DNA of 64,000 nucleotides from Ampullaceana balthica (GCA_944989445.1 CALYLW010000016.1:1762005-1826004), one strand, 5' to 3'; positions 34,100 to 46,761 are shown, counted from the first letter of the stretch. A program made the numbers and translations. The notes: generated from the letters alone by a model not told the origin.

Positions 34100-35222
34100 G
34101 ATCGCTGGACCGAGCTCAGCGTGACACGTAAAATGTAAACAAAAGCACACCGGTACACCTGGTTAAAACACGAGATGTGTTTACCGATGGCTGGCGTGAA
34201 GTCAAGTGAACCGTAAAATGTAAACAATAGCGACATCTACATATAGTTTTATATAGATAAACTAAAAATGCATTACCTTAATTACGGTAAGTTCGATCGA
34301 TCTGAAATTTTGATACGATGCATTGTTAGGTGACACGGATCTGTGTGCCAAATATTCGCTTGATGCCTTCACGGGAAGTGGGTCATTTTTTACTTTTGTT
34401 TTTCCGCCCGCCCGACGACGAAGTACACAGAGAGAGAGACGGCGGTGAAGTTAATATAAGGGATTTAAAAACAAAGTTTTTGACTATAAATCCCTTATAT
34501 ATGAGACATAACTAAAAGTATTGATTATGTTCAAACGCGACAAACATTTTCAGACTGAAACCGAAATTATCTCCCCTGGCTTTAAAACTGGGGGAAGGGA
34601 GGAGGGGTTGTGGAAATGGACGGGTGGTATCAACGCGTTAACTCAACTCCTGGTGTAAACCACCTGGTTAAAACACGAGATGTGTTTACCGATGGCTGGC
34701 GTGAAGTAAAGTGACCTGTAAAATGTAAACAATAGCGACCGCTACATATAGTTTATATAGATAAACTAAAAATGCATTAATTTAATAACTGCACGTTCGA
34801 TCGATCTGAAATTTTGTTACGATGCATTGTTAGGTGACACGAGCCTATGTGTCGAATTTCAGCTCGATGGCATCACGGTAAGTGGGTACTTTTTTACTTT
34901 TGTTTTTCCGCCCGACGACGAACGACAGAGAGAGACGCCGGTGAAGTTAATATAAGGGATTTAATTAAACAACCCCTTAAAATTTCAACAATAGCGATTG
35001 CTACATATAGTTTTATATAGATAAACTAAAAATGATTTAATTTAATTACGGTACGTTCGATCGATCTGAAATTTTGATACGATGCATTGTTAGGGGACAC
35101 GAGACTATTTGCAAAATTTCAGCTCGATAGCAGCACGGGAAATGGGTCATTTTTGACTTTTGTTTTTCCGCCTGCCCGACCAAGACAGAGACGGTGGTGA
35201 AGTTAATATAAGGGATTTAAAA
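34100..35222 (-). mobile_element. Three repeat family A copies, end to end
   Basis: Inverted relative to the 13-kb copy. Copy 1 ends near 34478 with ttaatataagggatttaaaa. Copy 2 starts at once with gactataaatcccttatata and ends near 34962. Copy 3 (about 34975-35222) lacks its start and ends ttaatataagggatttaaaa. Each carries gataaactaaaaatg, cgatcgatctgaaatttt, gatgcattgtta and tttgtttttccgcc. No coding region. Confidence 0.78.
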
Positions 35223-36911
35223 AATCTAGCAAAACCTACTAAGTCGATTTTGGTGGGAGAATGAATTACTCAAATGTATTGCTTTAATAGTTAAACCCTG
35301 CATTATTCTTTTGTTTTTATCATTTAAAACATAATAAATATGCTGTATGTTATTGTTAAAATATGAAACACTTATAAAATCTGCTAAGTCACTCAAACAT
35401 TAATGCCTTTTTCTCAAAAACTCTAAAAAGTGACTTAACAGTTTTTGTAAGTGATTTCTCAATTGTTTTTTTCTTAATTAAAAAATAACAACTAGTCCAT
35501 TCCTCGGTGCCTGATTTAGACTTGATAAGGCTCTAAGCCCTAAGCTATTTGAAATATTTGGTCCTATGAAGTCCAGATATTCTATGGCAGCGCCAAAAAG
35601 ACAATTGCTCAATCGGACAAATTTATGGCGCCCAAAATGTGAGGTTCCTAAGCTATAGCTTGCGTAGCTCATACGTAAAACCCGCACAGCCAGACCTATA
35701 TTTTTAAAGCCATGTCACTGTGACCAGAACCGAAGGTGATTATGACATGCGTAGTTCAAGAGTCATATTTCCATGGAGATTTACTGTGACCTTCCTGTAC
35801 CCCTCGCTCAACCCTTATTTCCCCAGATCTGTTCTGGCAAATGAGCAGACGTAAAGTTTTGACTTTCTCATTTCACGGTTGATGCCTCTACTGTTGTTTC
35901 CTTAGACTCAGGACGGCCTTCCAGACATCATAGCGTGTCTCCTATAGACTTGGGACTATTGCCTCACGGGATACAATCTAGTTATTTTATTGTGGTTTCA
36001 CTAACATGGTAGCTCGCCTCAACACATTTCATCGCTGCCATTGTGGATGAAAGTAACATTCTGGAACAAAGCTTGTGCTGAGTATTCATCTATAATCCGA
36101 TCTGTTGAGACCATCCTCATGAATAGTCATTCACAGTTCTTATGTACGAGCATTATAACACGTCACAACATTGTGATGACAGCAATCTCCGTTTCATCCA
36201 ATCATCTTCATGTCTTATAAAAATGCGTATAATAATAATAATAATAATAATAATTTGATAATTTCTTTAGCTCTGTACCAGAGTAAGTAGCTGGACTCAC
36301 AGTGCTTCACATAAAATTAATTTTGAAAGTAAAGTTTGAAGATATGTATGCTTCTTTTTTCACTAAAAATCATATAAATTGCGTGTTCCATATTTAAAGT
36401 GGAAATGTTCTAGTATCACGTGACCCACATGCTTATAGATTTGAATCTTCTGTACAAAAAACATGCAGACGAATTGAGATAACAAAGAGTTCAATGGCCA
36501 TCTTACCCAAAAATTGTCATCGGTTCTAAAAATAAAATAAAATAAATACAACTAAATTAGGCTGATAAGATTCACGATTGAATGATTTAGATAATCATTG
36601 GCTACACAAATAATCACGTGACCCATGAAATTTGTATGAGCTTCCCGCGCATTCCCTCCTCCCTTAAAAAAAACCTGTCATAATTGTTTTACTCTGCTTG
36701 CTCCCCCTTCTCCTCCACATCAGGGCCTAGCAGCGATGTCCGCCTCTCTGCGACCATCAGCTTGGGGGAATACAACAACTTGGCTCATGGAGATTCTGAT
36801 ATTTATTTGTTAATCAACTGATTAGTACGGTTAAACAAATGCTTATCTTTCGAAATCCACTATTTTGTAAGTTTAACACTACTGGTTGATTGTTGAAATT
36901 CATTTTTGTGA
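35223..36911. other. Non-coding stretch
   Basis: Apart from an (AAT)n run at about 36228-36254 and AT-rich sequence nothing is recognised. Minus frames 35478-35687 and 36363-36551 have no family motif. Confidence 0.45.
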
Positions 36912-37102
36912 CATAATCGTAATATACACATACAATAGCAGCATTTTGACATAATCGTAATATAGTCGTACAATAGCAGCATTCTGACATAATCGTAATA
37001 TAGTCGTACAATAGCAGCATTCTGACATAATCGTAATATAGTCGTACAATAGCAGCATTCTGACATAATCGTAATATAGTCGTACTATAGCAGCATTCTG
37101 AT
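36912..37102. repeat. Minisatellite, 38-bp unit, about 5 copies
   Basis: The unit is acataatcgtaatatagtcg plus tacaatagcagcattctg, with a diverged first copy (tatacacataca). Confidence 0.94.
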
Positions 37103-37500
37103 CAAAGATTATAGTAGCAGTTTCGTAAACGTAGCTTAAAAGTGGGTATACTAGAAAAAATCCCCGCTTTAAATGACAATAAGATTGAAATTAAAAAAAA
37201 ATAATTATGGGGTTTAGATTGCGTAGTGAAGTTTGTACCAGATTTATTTAATTACAAATATATATATTAATACATAAAATTTATTGGAAATTAGTTCAAT
37301 CCAAGTATTATGTATGTGTTTTTGTGTTGAAGCTAACTAAAGAAGTCTTTAAATCTATGTCTTTGTGAAACAATCTTCACTCATTTTTTTATTTTTTTAT
37401 TTACCAACTTTTTAAAGCTCATATTAATGAGATGTTTCAATATAGAAGACACATTTATCAATTGAAACGGCAAAGATTCAATGTAATATAGGAGCTGATT
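37103..37500. other. Non-coding spacer
   Basis: AT-rich with nothing recognised. Confidence 0.4.
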
Positions 37501-37504
37501 TAAT

Positions 37505-39240
37505 CTAGTCTATCTATATGAAAATGAACATGTCTCTTTGTTCTTTATGCACTATTACACTACTCATCCGATTGCCCAAAAAGTGTTTGATTATACTGTC
37601 ATAAAGGTAACTGGCAATTTTGTTTTTAAAACTACAACTCACTGACGGCGGGTGCCCAAAATGTCTTTTTTCATATAGCAGCTCTTTATAAATTATTTTT
37701 AACGTTGGCTATTGGTTAAATGAATGAATCTTGATCAAACTGTGTTCATTACAACCTTGATGACCCATTTTAAAATAATGTACTTCATTAAACTCGTAAT
37801 GTTCGTTACTTTTCATAAACGTTTAAGAATTTATTTCTCACTAGAATTTGAAAGATCCTAACAAATTTTGACGCACATATCTATCAGGATCCAGGTTCAA
37901 CTCTACTAGTTTTTGCAACTTTATACCCTGCACCGCTTGGGCCCAGGGGCCCCTTAAAGTCGTTTTTTAAATCCTTTATATTAACTCGTGGTGTCTGGCT
38001 GTTTGTTTGAACCCTTGATTGCTTGCTTGTCGCCAAAACTTTTGATCAATTTTTAACCCACTTCCTCGTAAGCTAGCGAGCTAAAATTCTGCAGGCAGTT
38101 TCGTATCGATGATAAAAACAAAGAATCAAAATTTCAGATCGATCACATGTACCGTAATTGAATTATTGATTTTTATATTATTTTTATTAATTCCTATGTA
38201 TCATGTTATTTTTTGAGATAGAGTGTAAGGGTGCGCATTCTATTGAACAACCTTTCTGTCGTGCAATAAGGTGCGTATTTTATTGACTACACTTTTTATA
38301 AAAATATTCCTGATCGGTGCGCATTATATTAAATATGTTTTACGACACAACTGCAATTTTGTATTTTTGGATGGTCTTGCGCTACGTATTATAATGAACA
38401 TTCTTATAGTTGCGTCTAGTACATAAAGGATTTATAGTGAAAAACTTGTTTTTTTAACGCTTTTTAAATTTTAAATCCTTTATATTAACTCGTGGTGTTT
38501 GGTTGCTTGCTTGCGCCCTTGTTTGCTTGTCGCCAAAACTTTGGATCGATTTTTATCCCACTTCCTCGTAAGCTAGCGAGGTGAAATTTTGCAGGCAGTT
38601 TGGGGCCGATGATAAAAACAATGTTTCAAATTTTCAGATCGATCGCTTGTACTGTAATTAAATTATTGATGTTTTAGATTATTTTATTTATTTCTATGTA
38701 TCATGATATTTTTTGAAAAAGAGTGTAAATGACCCCCTTTCCAGTCCATGACGGACTATGGGGCAAGTGATGTAGCGTTCACAAGTTTTTAGCGACCACT
38801 AACGAGCAGGGGAATGTGTGGCCAGCACAATGCCCCAGGGGCCTTGCCAGTACCTGGGCTCGAACCCGCGACTCGAGATCTGCCTCGGATCGATAGTCCA
38901 GCGCGCTACTGATCGGTGCGCATTATATTAAACATGTTTTACGACACAAATACAATTTTGTATTTTTAGATGGTCTTGCGCTGCGTATTATAATGAACAT
39001 TCTTTTAGTTACTTCTCGTACATAAAGGAATTATAGTCAAAAACTTGTTTTTTTACGTTTAAAAAATTCTTATACAAGTTTTATAAATGACGTTTTATTC
39101 ATATGATCGCCATGAAGCTTATGGAAGTTGTTGAGAATACTCTGTTGAAGCATCTATTAACATTTTTAAAATTAACTTTCATTTGCTTCTTTTAATTGTC
39201 CTTATTCTGAGATCGTTACAACGCGTGACGGATCAACAAA
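37505..39240 (+). mobile_element. Helitron-like / family A mosaic
   Basis: The left part (tctatctatatgaaaatgaa, then ggtaactggcaattttg) is related to the family 3 Helitron at 10.3 kb. Two diverged family-A-like units follow (about 37972-38450 and 38465-39060), both with aaatcctttatattaactcg, cacttcctcgtaagctagcg and ggtgcgcattatatt. The right edge gagatcgttacaacgcgtga is again Helitron-like. The second unit is interrupted by a SINE. Element borders inside the mosaic are uncertain. Confidence 0.6.
38731..38912 (-). mobile_element. tRNA-derived SINE, second type (minus)
   Basis: On the minus strand the segment starts gtagcgcgctggactatcg (tRNA A-box-like region) and contains gggttcgagcc (B box; plus 38857-38867). 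It then continues into a non-tRNA body. The flanking family-A-like sequence (gagtgtaa ... gatcggtgcgcattat) is continuous in the sister unit near 38230-38320, supporting insertion. Confidence 0.72.
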
Positions 39241-40477
39241 AAATAATTTTTTTTAAAATTATCATCTCCATTCAAATTTAAAGTATGGAATAGTTTACAC
39301 CATTTATAATTTAATCTATCGTTTGGAGAAAGCATTTGGGCTTGTGAACCTCAGCACATTATCAAATATTTTTTATATGCCCACAAATTGCGTGAGTCAG
39401 AAAAACTGACACGGACACTGCGAGGGTTGTATACCTTGGTTATTGAACTTCATTTCTTGAACTCTTCCCTTCTACACACCCGGAGGCCCAATGAATCTTT
39501 GAAAAAAAACAACAACTGGAATAATTCTTTCCTCACTTAATTATTAATGAAGCCACAGCCCGTAGGGTCTGCGCGTCCATCAGAGATGATTATAGACAAA
39601 GTGTCGGCCAGGAGGGGAGCTGTGGTCAGCTATTAGCAGGACCGGTCGGTGGAGGGTGGGGGAGGGGGCGAGAGTAAACCTTCCAATCCGCGCCGATTCA
39701 TTGGTTATTGGTAAGGAGATTTCATGAAGGCCAAATAGCCAGGGGCCCCGTTCTCATCAGGGTTGAAACATTAAGAGATAAAGAGTGGATTAATGGACAC
39801 TTGCATTTTTTTCTCTCAGAAAGAGAATATCAAGTATATTAAATGACCAATATTATAAAATGTCTGTACATTGTAGCCACCATGTCGATTTAACTTATCA
39901 TCTGTAATGCCGTACTTTTAAAACCCTTTCCAATGCTCGACTGTTCAGAAATCTTTGTTTTTTTAATGGATTTTCAGACTCGCAAGACGAACTTATTATA
40001 TAACATTCGATCTTAGTTATATCATATTTGTTATTGTTGACTACATTATATATTTGCCAAAACAAAGCTACTTGGAGAGATGTAGTTTTTGAGAATCACA
40101 GGTCTAGCAATTAATACAAAAATAAGAATCTGAAATACTAACAAACAAAACCCCAATTAATTTCAAGAAATATCATTCGTTAAAAGTATTTTTTTTTCGA
40201 AGATCAAAAAAAAAGCATTTTTCTACAGAAATGTTTATTTTAAAATGGAAATGTACCATTAAATATACGTACTATACGTACTTAAACAATGTCAATTTAA
40301 GTTTTTAAATATTATAAAATGTTTTAGTGTGAGAAACAGAACATCAATATTTTTAATGAAAATAAAACTTTTTACCATTAAATAAATGAACTATTAATTT
40401 TTCAATACCCATAAAATTTGTTTTTAAAGCAATAGCAGTCAATTCTAGTATTATGATGACTATTATTATGAACATTC
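39241..40477. other. Non-coding stretch
   Basis: A G-rich run at about 39648-39672 (gagggtgggggagggggcg) could form a quadruplex. The rest is AT-rich with no exon recognised. Confidence 0.45.
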
Positions 40478-42013
40478 ATCATCATCATCATCAGTGGCGC
40501 TACAGCCCATGTAGGGCCCTGGCCTGCTCCACCACATCCTTCCATTCGGATCGATCGATGGATTTCCTTCTCCATGCCCGAACCCCCAGCTGTTGTAGGT
40601 CCGTTTCCACATCATCGATCTACCTCAGTCTTGGGTGACCAGTGAGTCGTCTGCCCCCTGGTTTCTGCCTGTATTAATTTTTGGTGCTCTACATTCTGGC
40701 ATCCTTTCAACACGTCCTGCCCAGCGTAGTCTTCACTTTTTAATACTTGTGACGATGGGAGGGTCTTTGTACAGATGGTATAGCTCTTGGTTTGTACGAA
40801 TTCTCCAGATATTATTTTCTATCACAGGGCCATATACTTTCCGGAGGATTTTCCTCTCCCAAGTGCTGAGTAGGTTCTCTGCCTTTCTGGTCAGGGTCCA
40901 AGTCTCACTAGCGTACGTTACTACCGGCCTTATAATCGTGGTGAATAAAAATTTCTTTGTTCCCCTTGAGATGTTTTTGCTTCTTAGAAGTTTTTGTAAG
41001 CTGAAATAGGAGCGTTTCCCTGCTGTTAACCTTTCTTTCACCTCCGAAATTATCTCATTGTGTTTGTTTATAGTTGGCCCTAGATACTTGAATGCAGCAA
41101 TTCTCTAAAAGTTGTGATTGTTTATAGTGATGTTATTATCAGCATGGGTATTTCGTGACATAATCATATATTTTGTTTTCGGTTCGTTTATAACAGGACC
41201 ATCTCCGGCAAAGGCATTTTAAAGTTACTTGAAAGCTTTAACTATGTCATTACGGTTTCTACCCAACAGCGCCATATCGTCTGCGTATACCAGGTACTGT
41301 AGTTGTTGGTTATACAAGGTTCTTGATGGTCTTTGTTCTGTTATGCCTCTCTGGAAGTGGTTAGTTATGGTTCCGCTGGAACTGATACGTATGTTTCTAA
41401 TGATTTTCTCTAGTGTGATGTTGAATAGCTTACATGAAAGTGAGTCTCCTTGTCTGAGGCCGCGGTCAACTGTGAACTCCCTTGAGTAATCTCCATGTAC
41501 CTTGACTATACTTTTGGAGCTGGTGTGGGACTCCAAGTTCCTGTAGTGCGTTGTATAGGTAATTCCTATTTACGCTATCATATGCAGTTTTGTAGTCGAC
41601 ATATAGGTGATGTATGTCGTTGTTATATTCATAGCATTTCTCCAGGAGAGATCTTATAGTAAAAATATTATCTGTCGTTGATCTGTTCTGTCGGAACCCA
41701 CATTGATAGTCCTCTAGTTTCAATTCACTATACCATTCAAGTTTTCTTGCTATGAGTTTTGTGAGGATTCTGTACATTACATTAAGAAATGATATTCCTC
41801 TACAGTTTGAGCAGGTTAACTTATATCCCTTTTTGTGAATAGGGATTATGAACGCAGTTTACCATTCGGTTGGCATTACTTCCTCCTGTCAGATTATGGA
41901 TAAAAGTTTGTGTATTTGTTTATGTAGTTTGTTACGCCTTCGTTTTATCAATTCTGCAGACATGAGGTCTATTCCTAGAGCTTTGTTGTTTTTCATAGTG
42001 GATATTACTTCTT
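40478..42013 (-). pseudogene. Truncated non-LTR retrotransposon (LINE) reverse transcriptase
   Basis: The minus strand encodes ordered reverse-transcriptase motifs in several frames: a finger-region IPIHKKG near 41835-41855, GFRQNRSTTDN at about 41699-41667, YVDYKTAYDSV at about 41603-41571 (first catalytic Asp), RGLRQGDSLS at about 41464-41435, YADD at 41287-41276 (catalytic pair), and a C-terminal segment with RPVVTYASETWTLT and WERKILRKVYGP within 41041-40733. A stop before TAFIIPI and frame shifts make it inactive. The 3' end at about 40478-40500 is a (GAT)n tail, common in LINEs. No endonuclease domain is present: the 5' side is cut off at 42014 by a family A repeat. Plus-strand frames here are shadows. 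The clade is uncertain. Confidence 0.9.
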
Positions 42014-42412
42014 AAATCCCTTATATTAACTTCACGGCCGTCTGTCTCTGTCGTTCTGTCGTCATCTCTCTCTGTCTTGGGCGGGCGGAAAAACAAAAGT
42101 AAAAAATGACCCACTTCCCGTGAAACCATCGAGCTGAAATTTGGCACACGAACCCGTGTCACCTAAAAATGGATCGTATCAAAATTTCAGATCGATCGAA
42201 CGTAGCGTAATTAAATTTATGCATCTTTAGTTTATCCTTATATAACGTATGTAATTCAAATTCACTGTTTGTTATTGCTTTTTATTTCACACGATTGTTC
42301 AGTCACGCGTTGACGCGACCCATCGAAGTACCGGCGTGCTTTTGTTTACATTTTACGTGTCACGCTGAGCTCGGTCAAGCGATCGGTGACCAGACTTTTC
42401 CCCTCTCCCACC
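42014..42412 (+). mobile_element. Repeat family A copy inserted at the LINE truncation point
   Basis: It begins ttaaatcccttatattaac and shares gggcgggcggaaaaacaaaa, acccacttcccgtga and ttacattttacgtgtcac with the 13-kb copy. It ends near cttttcccctctcccacc without the final palindromic end, so it is 3'-truncated. Confidence 0.78.
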
Positions 42413-43030
42413 ATTGATAAGATAAGATAAGACTGAAAGTGTTTTCATGTAGAGTAATCTACTGAACAAATCTACTAATTCCCCCCCACCACCAAAAAAA
42501 ATAAATAAAAAAATAAATGAATAAAATAATAATAATAATTTAAAAAAAAATTAAAATAATTTTAAAATAAAACAAAACGTGGTAGAGCACATACGAAAAC
42601 AGAAATATTGACCAAGACGCAAATAACTAAACATGCACATAAAGAAAGAGAAAAGAAAACAACAACAATTAACTGGCTCCCTCCCCCCCCCCAAAGGCCC
42701 GCCCCGGAAATTGCCGTTGTTGTATTTGTCCCAGGTCTGCGTGGGCAGTGAATGACTTCCTTCCTGACGACTGTTCATTCGCAGACTGCCCCCGCCTCCC
42801 CCCCTGCACCCCGTCACTTATTTCTGGTCATCGTGGTGAAATATCATAATCCTTTGGATATCACGGCTTATCAGTAGTATGGATTCTGTTCACTGTTGTT
42901 GGTATTTTCGTATCCTGGCTTTTAAAAAAAAAGATGGGTTCTGATACAACAGAAATTTAAACCAGAATATCATCTATAGGTATTGAGTGTAACTTATTAG
43001 ATCAGCCAGTTGGTTTTAGAGTCAGCAAAG
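42413..43030. other. Non-coding spacer
   Basis: Homopolymer-rich (A-runs, C-runs at 42678-42692 and 42795-42803). No gene. Confidence 0.4.
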
Positions 43031-43424
43031 ACAATGACCTACAATAGTATACTGATGATTAAAACCTTTAGGGCAATGACCTACAAAAGTATACTAATGA
43101 TTGAGACCTATAGATCAATGACCTACAATAATATACTAATGATTGAGGTCTATAGATCATTGACTTACAAAAGTATACTAATGATTGAGGTCTATAGATC
43201 ATTGACCTACAAAAGTATACTAATGATTGAGACCTATAGATCAATGACCTAAAATAATATATTAATGATTGAGGTCTATAGATCATTGATCTACAATAAT
43301 ATACTAATGATTGAGGTCTATAGATCATTGACCTACAAAAGTAATTAATGATTGAGACCTATAGATCAATGATCTACAATAATATACTAATGATTGAGGT
43401 CTATAGAGCAATGACCTGCAATAG
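43031..43424. repeat. Minisatellite, 42-bp unit, about 9 copies, two subtypes
   Basis: Units share acctacaa and atactaatgattgag. Subtype 1 has gacctatagatcaatgacc, subtype 2 ggtctatagatcattgacc, so the substitutions travel together. Both strands look open because 42 is a multiple of 3. Confidence 0.93.
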
Positions 43425-43768
43425 TAGCCGATTCTAATGATTAAAACTTATACAGCAACGTAATTTTAAAAAGTTTCAATACCATTGCCACCGCCTTTGC
43501 AAGATTACTGCGTTAGTTAGCATCTAGAAAAACTGAACCTTAAAATAGTCGACTGTCTTATGATTATTCCAACACGTAATCATAAAGGCCAGTATGTAGC
43601 CATGGACGCCTGCGTCACTGTGACCACCACAAAAGAGAAGGGAATCGTGTAGTAATTTTTGGGGTGACTATTTCTATGCCCTTCCAAACTGAAGCCTGTA
43701 CTGCTAGAGTACATCGGTAACAAGGAAAGTGGACAACACGGCCGAGTGGATTGTACAAAGTTTGCTGT
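43425..43768. other. Non-coding spacer
   Basis: Nothing recognised. Confidence 0.4.
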
Positions 43769-44237
43769 CTAGGCATACATAGGGTCTAATCTAGGCATAC
43801 ATAGGGTCTAATCTAGGCATACATAGGGTCTAATCTAGGCATACATAGGGTCTAATCTAGGCATACATATGGTCTAATCTAGGCATGCATAGGGTCTAAT
43901 CTAGGCATACATAGGGTCTAATCTAGGCATACATATGGTCTAATCTAGGCATACATAGGGTCTAATCTATGCATACATAGGGTCTAATCTAGGCATATAT
44001 AGGGTCTAATCTAGGCATACATAGGGTCTAATCTAGGCATACATAGGGTATAATCTAGGCATACATAGGGTCTAATCTAGGCATACATAGGGTCTAATCT
44101 AGGCATACATAGGGTCTAATCTAGGCATACATATGGTCTAATCTAGGCATACATAGGGTCTAATCTAGGCATACATAGGGTCTAATCTAGGCATACATAG
44201 GGTCTAATCTAGGCATACATAGGGTCTAATCTAGGCA
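43769..44237. repeat. Minisatellite, 22-bp unit (ctaggcatacatagggtcta), about 21 copies
   Basis: Near-identical 22-bp units with rare changes (catatgg, gcatgcat, gggtata). Recently homogenised. Confidence 0.97.
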
Positions 44238-45535
44238 GTCAGAGGCTCTAGGCTGGGCAGTTACGATGGAAAAGCTAGGCAGAACACAGGGCAAAAGCTG
44301 GGCATTCTGAAGGTAAAAGTTACGCAGTAACAAGCGTTAAGATTTGTCACAAGCGGCAACAACGCTGGACGTACCACTTCCACGCAAAACAAATAAGCAA
44401 AGCATAACATCATTTTTTAACCAACATTCTATACTATAACATACCTTGGGCACGTTAAAAAAACTATTGGTTGATGGGAAAATTTTGGTTATACCGGTTT
44501 TTAACAAAAAAATTATGGGTAAAATCAGCATATGACGTAATTGCTAGATGAATTAACCGAAAATTAAATGGAAAATAATTAGATGAATTAATTGAAAGAG
44601 ATAAAAGTATATACTGATCAACCAGATGTTGCATCGATTAATTTAAAGAAATCGAACTAAGACATATGTTAAGTTACTAGACGGTTTACCAGACATTTAG
44701 AGGTAAAAGTGTTACACAGATTAATTTACAGCGATATGAATATTTCGTGAACTTTAAGGTATAACCAATTAGAATGTTTCTTATGATTAGAGATTTGGAC
44801 TTGACAACTAAATGTGACAACAGTTTAGACGGGATATGTGACAACAGATAAAAGTAAAACAAGGCTTCAACACAAAAGTTACCGATAACTCTAATAAAAA
44901 TTTGTGTATAAATTAATCAGACCCACTCTTCCTTTAACGATAACGCAACAAGCTATTGCATGTGTCCTCATGTAACATGCCAGTGAGCCTACATTACGTA
45001 ACATGCTGGTCTTTCGTCCACACAAAACAACCAGGAAGTCTGCTCTACATAACCAGCCCAACTGGCCTAAGCTAAACCCCAGCGTGGACAACTTCTCATT
45101 ATTGCAGCCGAGAGCCAGGCGATCAGGATTCAGAGAAAAACGTCAATGATTGAGATTTTTAACTAATCGAGGTTAATTCTTTGTAAACTGATCGATAGCC
45201 CTGCTTTACGCTGTGTTATTATTCAAGTGATTGCACACAAGCGTGGTCTCTAAAGATGCCTTGCTGTATCAGGCCGGTCGAACGTTAGATAACTCGCGTC
45301 ATTCCATATAAAAAATGCTTGCTTAGTGTTGGTGGACGGAACACACTTCTTTGTGATTAAAGAATAATATTGTAATCAATTATAGAATTAAATTTTTTTT
45401 GCTCTTGTGATTAGCTTTTAACAAATCTCTCAGTAAATTACTTTTTTGATAATATTTATTATACTTAGTAGTAGTAGTAATAGTAATATTTCTAAAAGTA
45501 TTCTGGCAGTTAATATTATTAACGTATACTCCGTA
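44238..45535. other. Non-coding stretch
   Basis: Possible solitary terminus of the 4.7-kb hAT family near 45180-45205 (gatcgatagccctgc). Minus frames 44337-44531, 44891-45091 and 45380-45577 show no motif. Confidence 0.4.
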
Positions 45536-45813
45536 TAAGGGGCCGTCCATAAAGTACGTCACGCTATTTTTGACCATTTATAACTCCCCCCTCCCCCTGT
45601 CACAAACTGTCACAAATCTTGGACCCCCCCCCCTAAAGTACGACACACTTTGAAAAAAAATGTAATTTTTATTAACAAAATAATTAAAATTTAATATAAA
45701 ACACAGGGACGTCACACATGGCCGGACCCCCCTCCCCCTTGTCACAAACTGTCACACTTTCTTACACCCCCTCCCCCCTCTGGAGCGTGACGTACTTTAT
45801 GAACGGCCCCTAA
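45536..45813. mobile_element. MITE with 26-bp terminal inverted repeats and TAA duplication
   Basis: The element is 45539-45810 (272 bp). The left end ggggccgtccataaagtacg, then tcacgc, matches the inverted right end at 25 of 26 positions. TAA flanks both sides (45536-45538, 45811-45813). A TAA/TWA duplication fits PIF/Harbinger-like transposition. The GGGGCCGT-CATAAAGTACGT termini also resemble ISL2EU-type elements, whose duplication is shorter. Inside, a C-rich block with tgtcacaaactgtcaca is present on both sides. No coding capacity. Confidence 0.88.
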
Positions 45814-46385
45814 CTTATACCCTAGTTTTTCAAGACGCCTCCTTTTATTCCCCTTTGATCCCCCAACATTTCATATCACTCATTCCTTCTACCCTGCTTT
45901 CAATATTATCGCCCATTCATCAACCACTTCCGTTAAATTGAACGATATCTATCTCTATGCAAACCCGTGTTAGAGCAGCTTATAAAAAATGTCCCATCCA
46001 ATAGACACGCACTGTACTTTACGAGGGGTCAATGCCTGGCCATGAGTTAGTGCGGGGAACGAGTATGAGATATAAACAGGCGGAGGGAAAATGGAGCTTA
46101 ATTACTCATTTCATTGGCGAAGGCGAACCTTCAATCGTGCTTATGTGACCCCGAGATTGGCTTTTGTGTGTAGGAATGAAATGAAAGGTGGCGGAGTGCA
46201 CGGTGACCAAATACTTTCAAATGATAGACATCGTAAAATGGTTATATTGATTTAGAAGTCCAAACATTCACCATTGCAATCTGACCTCATAAGGAAATTT
46301 GACATAAACAACCCCTGAAGTAACACTTCAATAAAACATTATTCACCAATAAATATATGTATAATTTGCTATGTATGTTCGTTCG
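45814..46385. other. Non-coding spacer
   Basis: No exon or element recognised. Confidence 0.4.
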
Positions 46386-46685
46386 TTCGTATCGCTATGT
46401 AATCAGGCAATAAAAGATTTTAGAAAGCGCACCGCTAAAAAAAAGCCTTGAAAAAAATTACTGCACCAAAAATAACTTTTTTCGAACGCCGCATAAGATT
46501 GTTGAATATGGAAATGAGAATATATACAAAAAATGTTATCATCAAGGAATTGTTGAATTAAAATAAATGAAAGTTCTGTATTACATTATTTTTAATTCTG
46601 ATGTGTACTTTTTTTAAATTAATTAATTTCAGCTGAAATATATTTATTTGAAAACTTCCGTCATTTTTGACGGGTAATACACTAG
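46386..46685 (+). mobile_element. Non-autonomous Helitron, family 1
   Basis: The 3' end is ccgtcatttttgacgg then gtaataca then CTAG (46682-46685) and host T. Interior blocks aagcgcaccgctaaaaaaaa and actgcaccaaaaataac are shared with the copies at 7.8 and 31.0 kb. The 5' boundary near the ttcgttcgttcg run is approximate. Confidence 0.82.
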
Positions 46686-46761
46686 TAGCGTATATAATTC
46701 ACCATTTCTACTGATCCTAAATAAATTATAATATATATTCACTATGTGACAACATTAAACA

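Noticed and set aside
40635..41489. Plus-strand open frames of 124 and 86 residues
   Set aside because: They are antisense to reverse-transcriptase motifs of the LINE on the minus strand.
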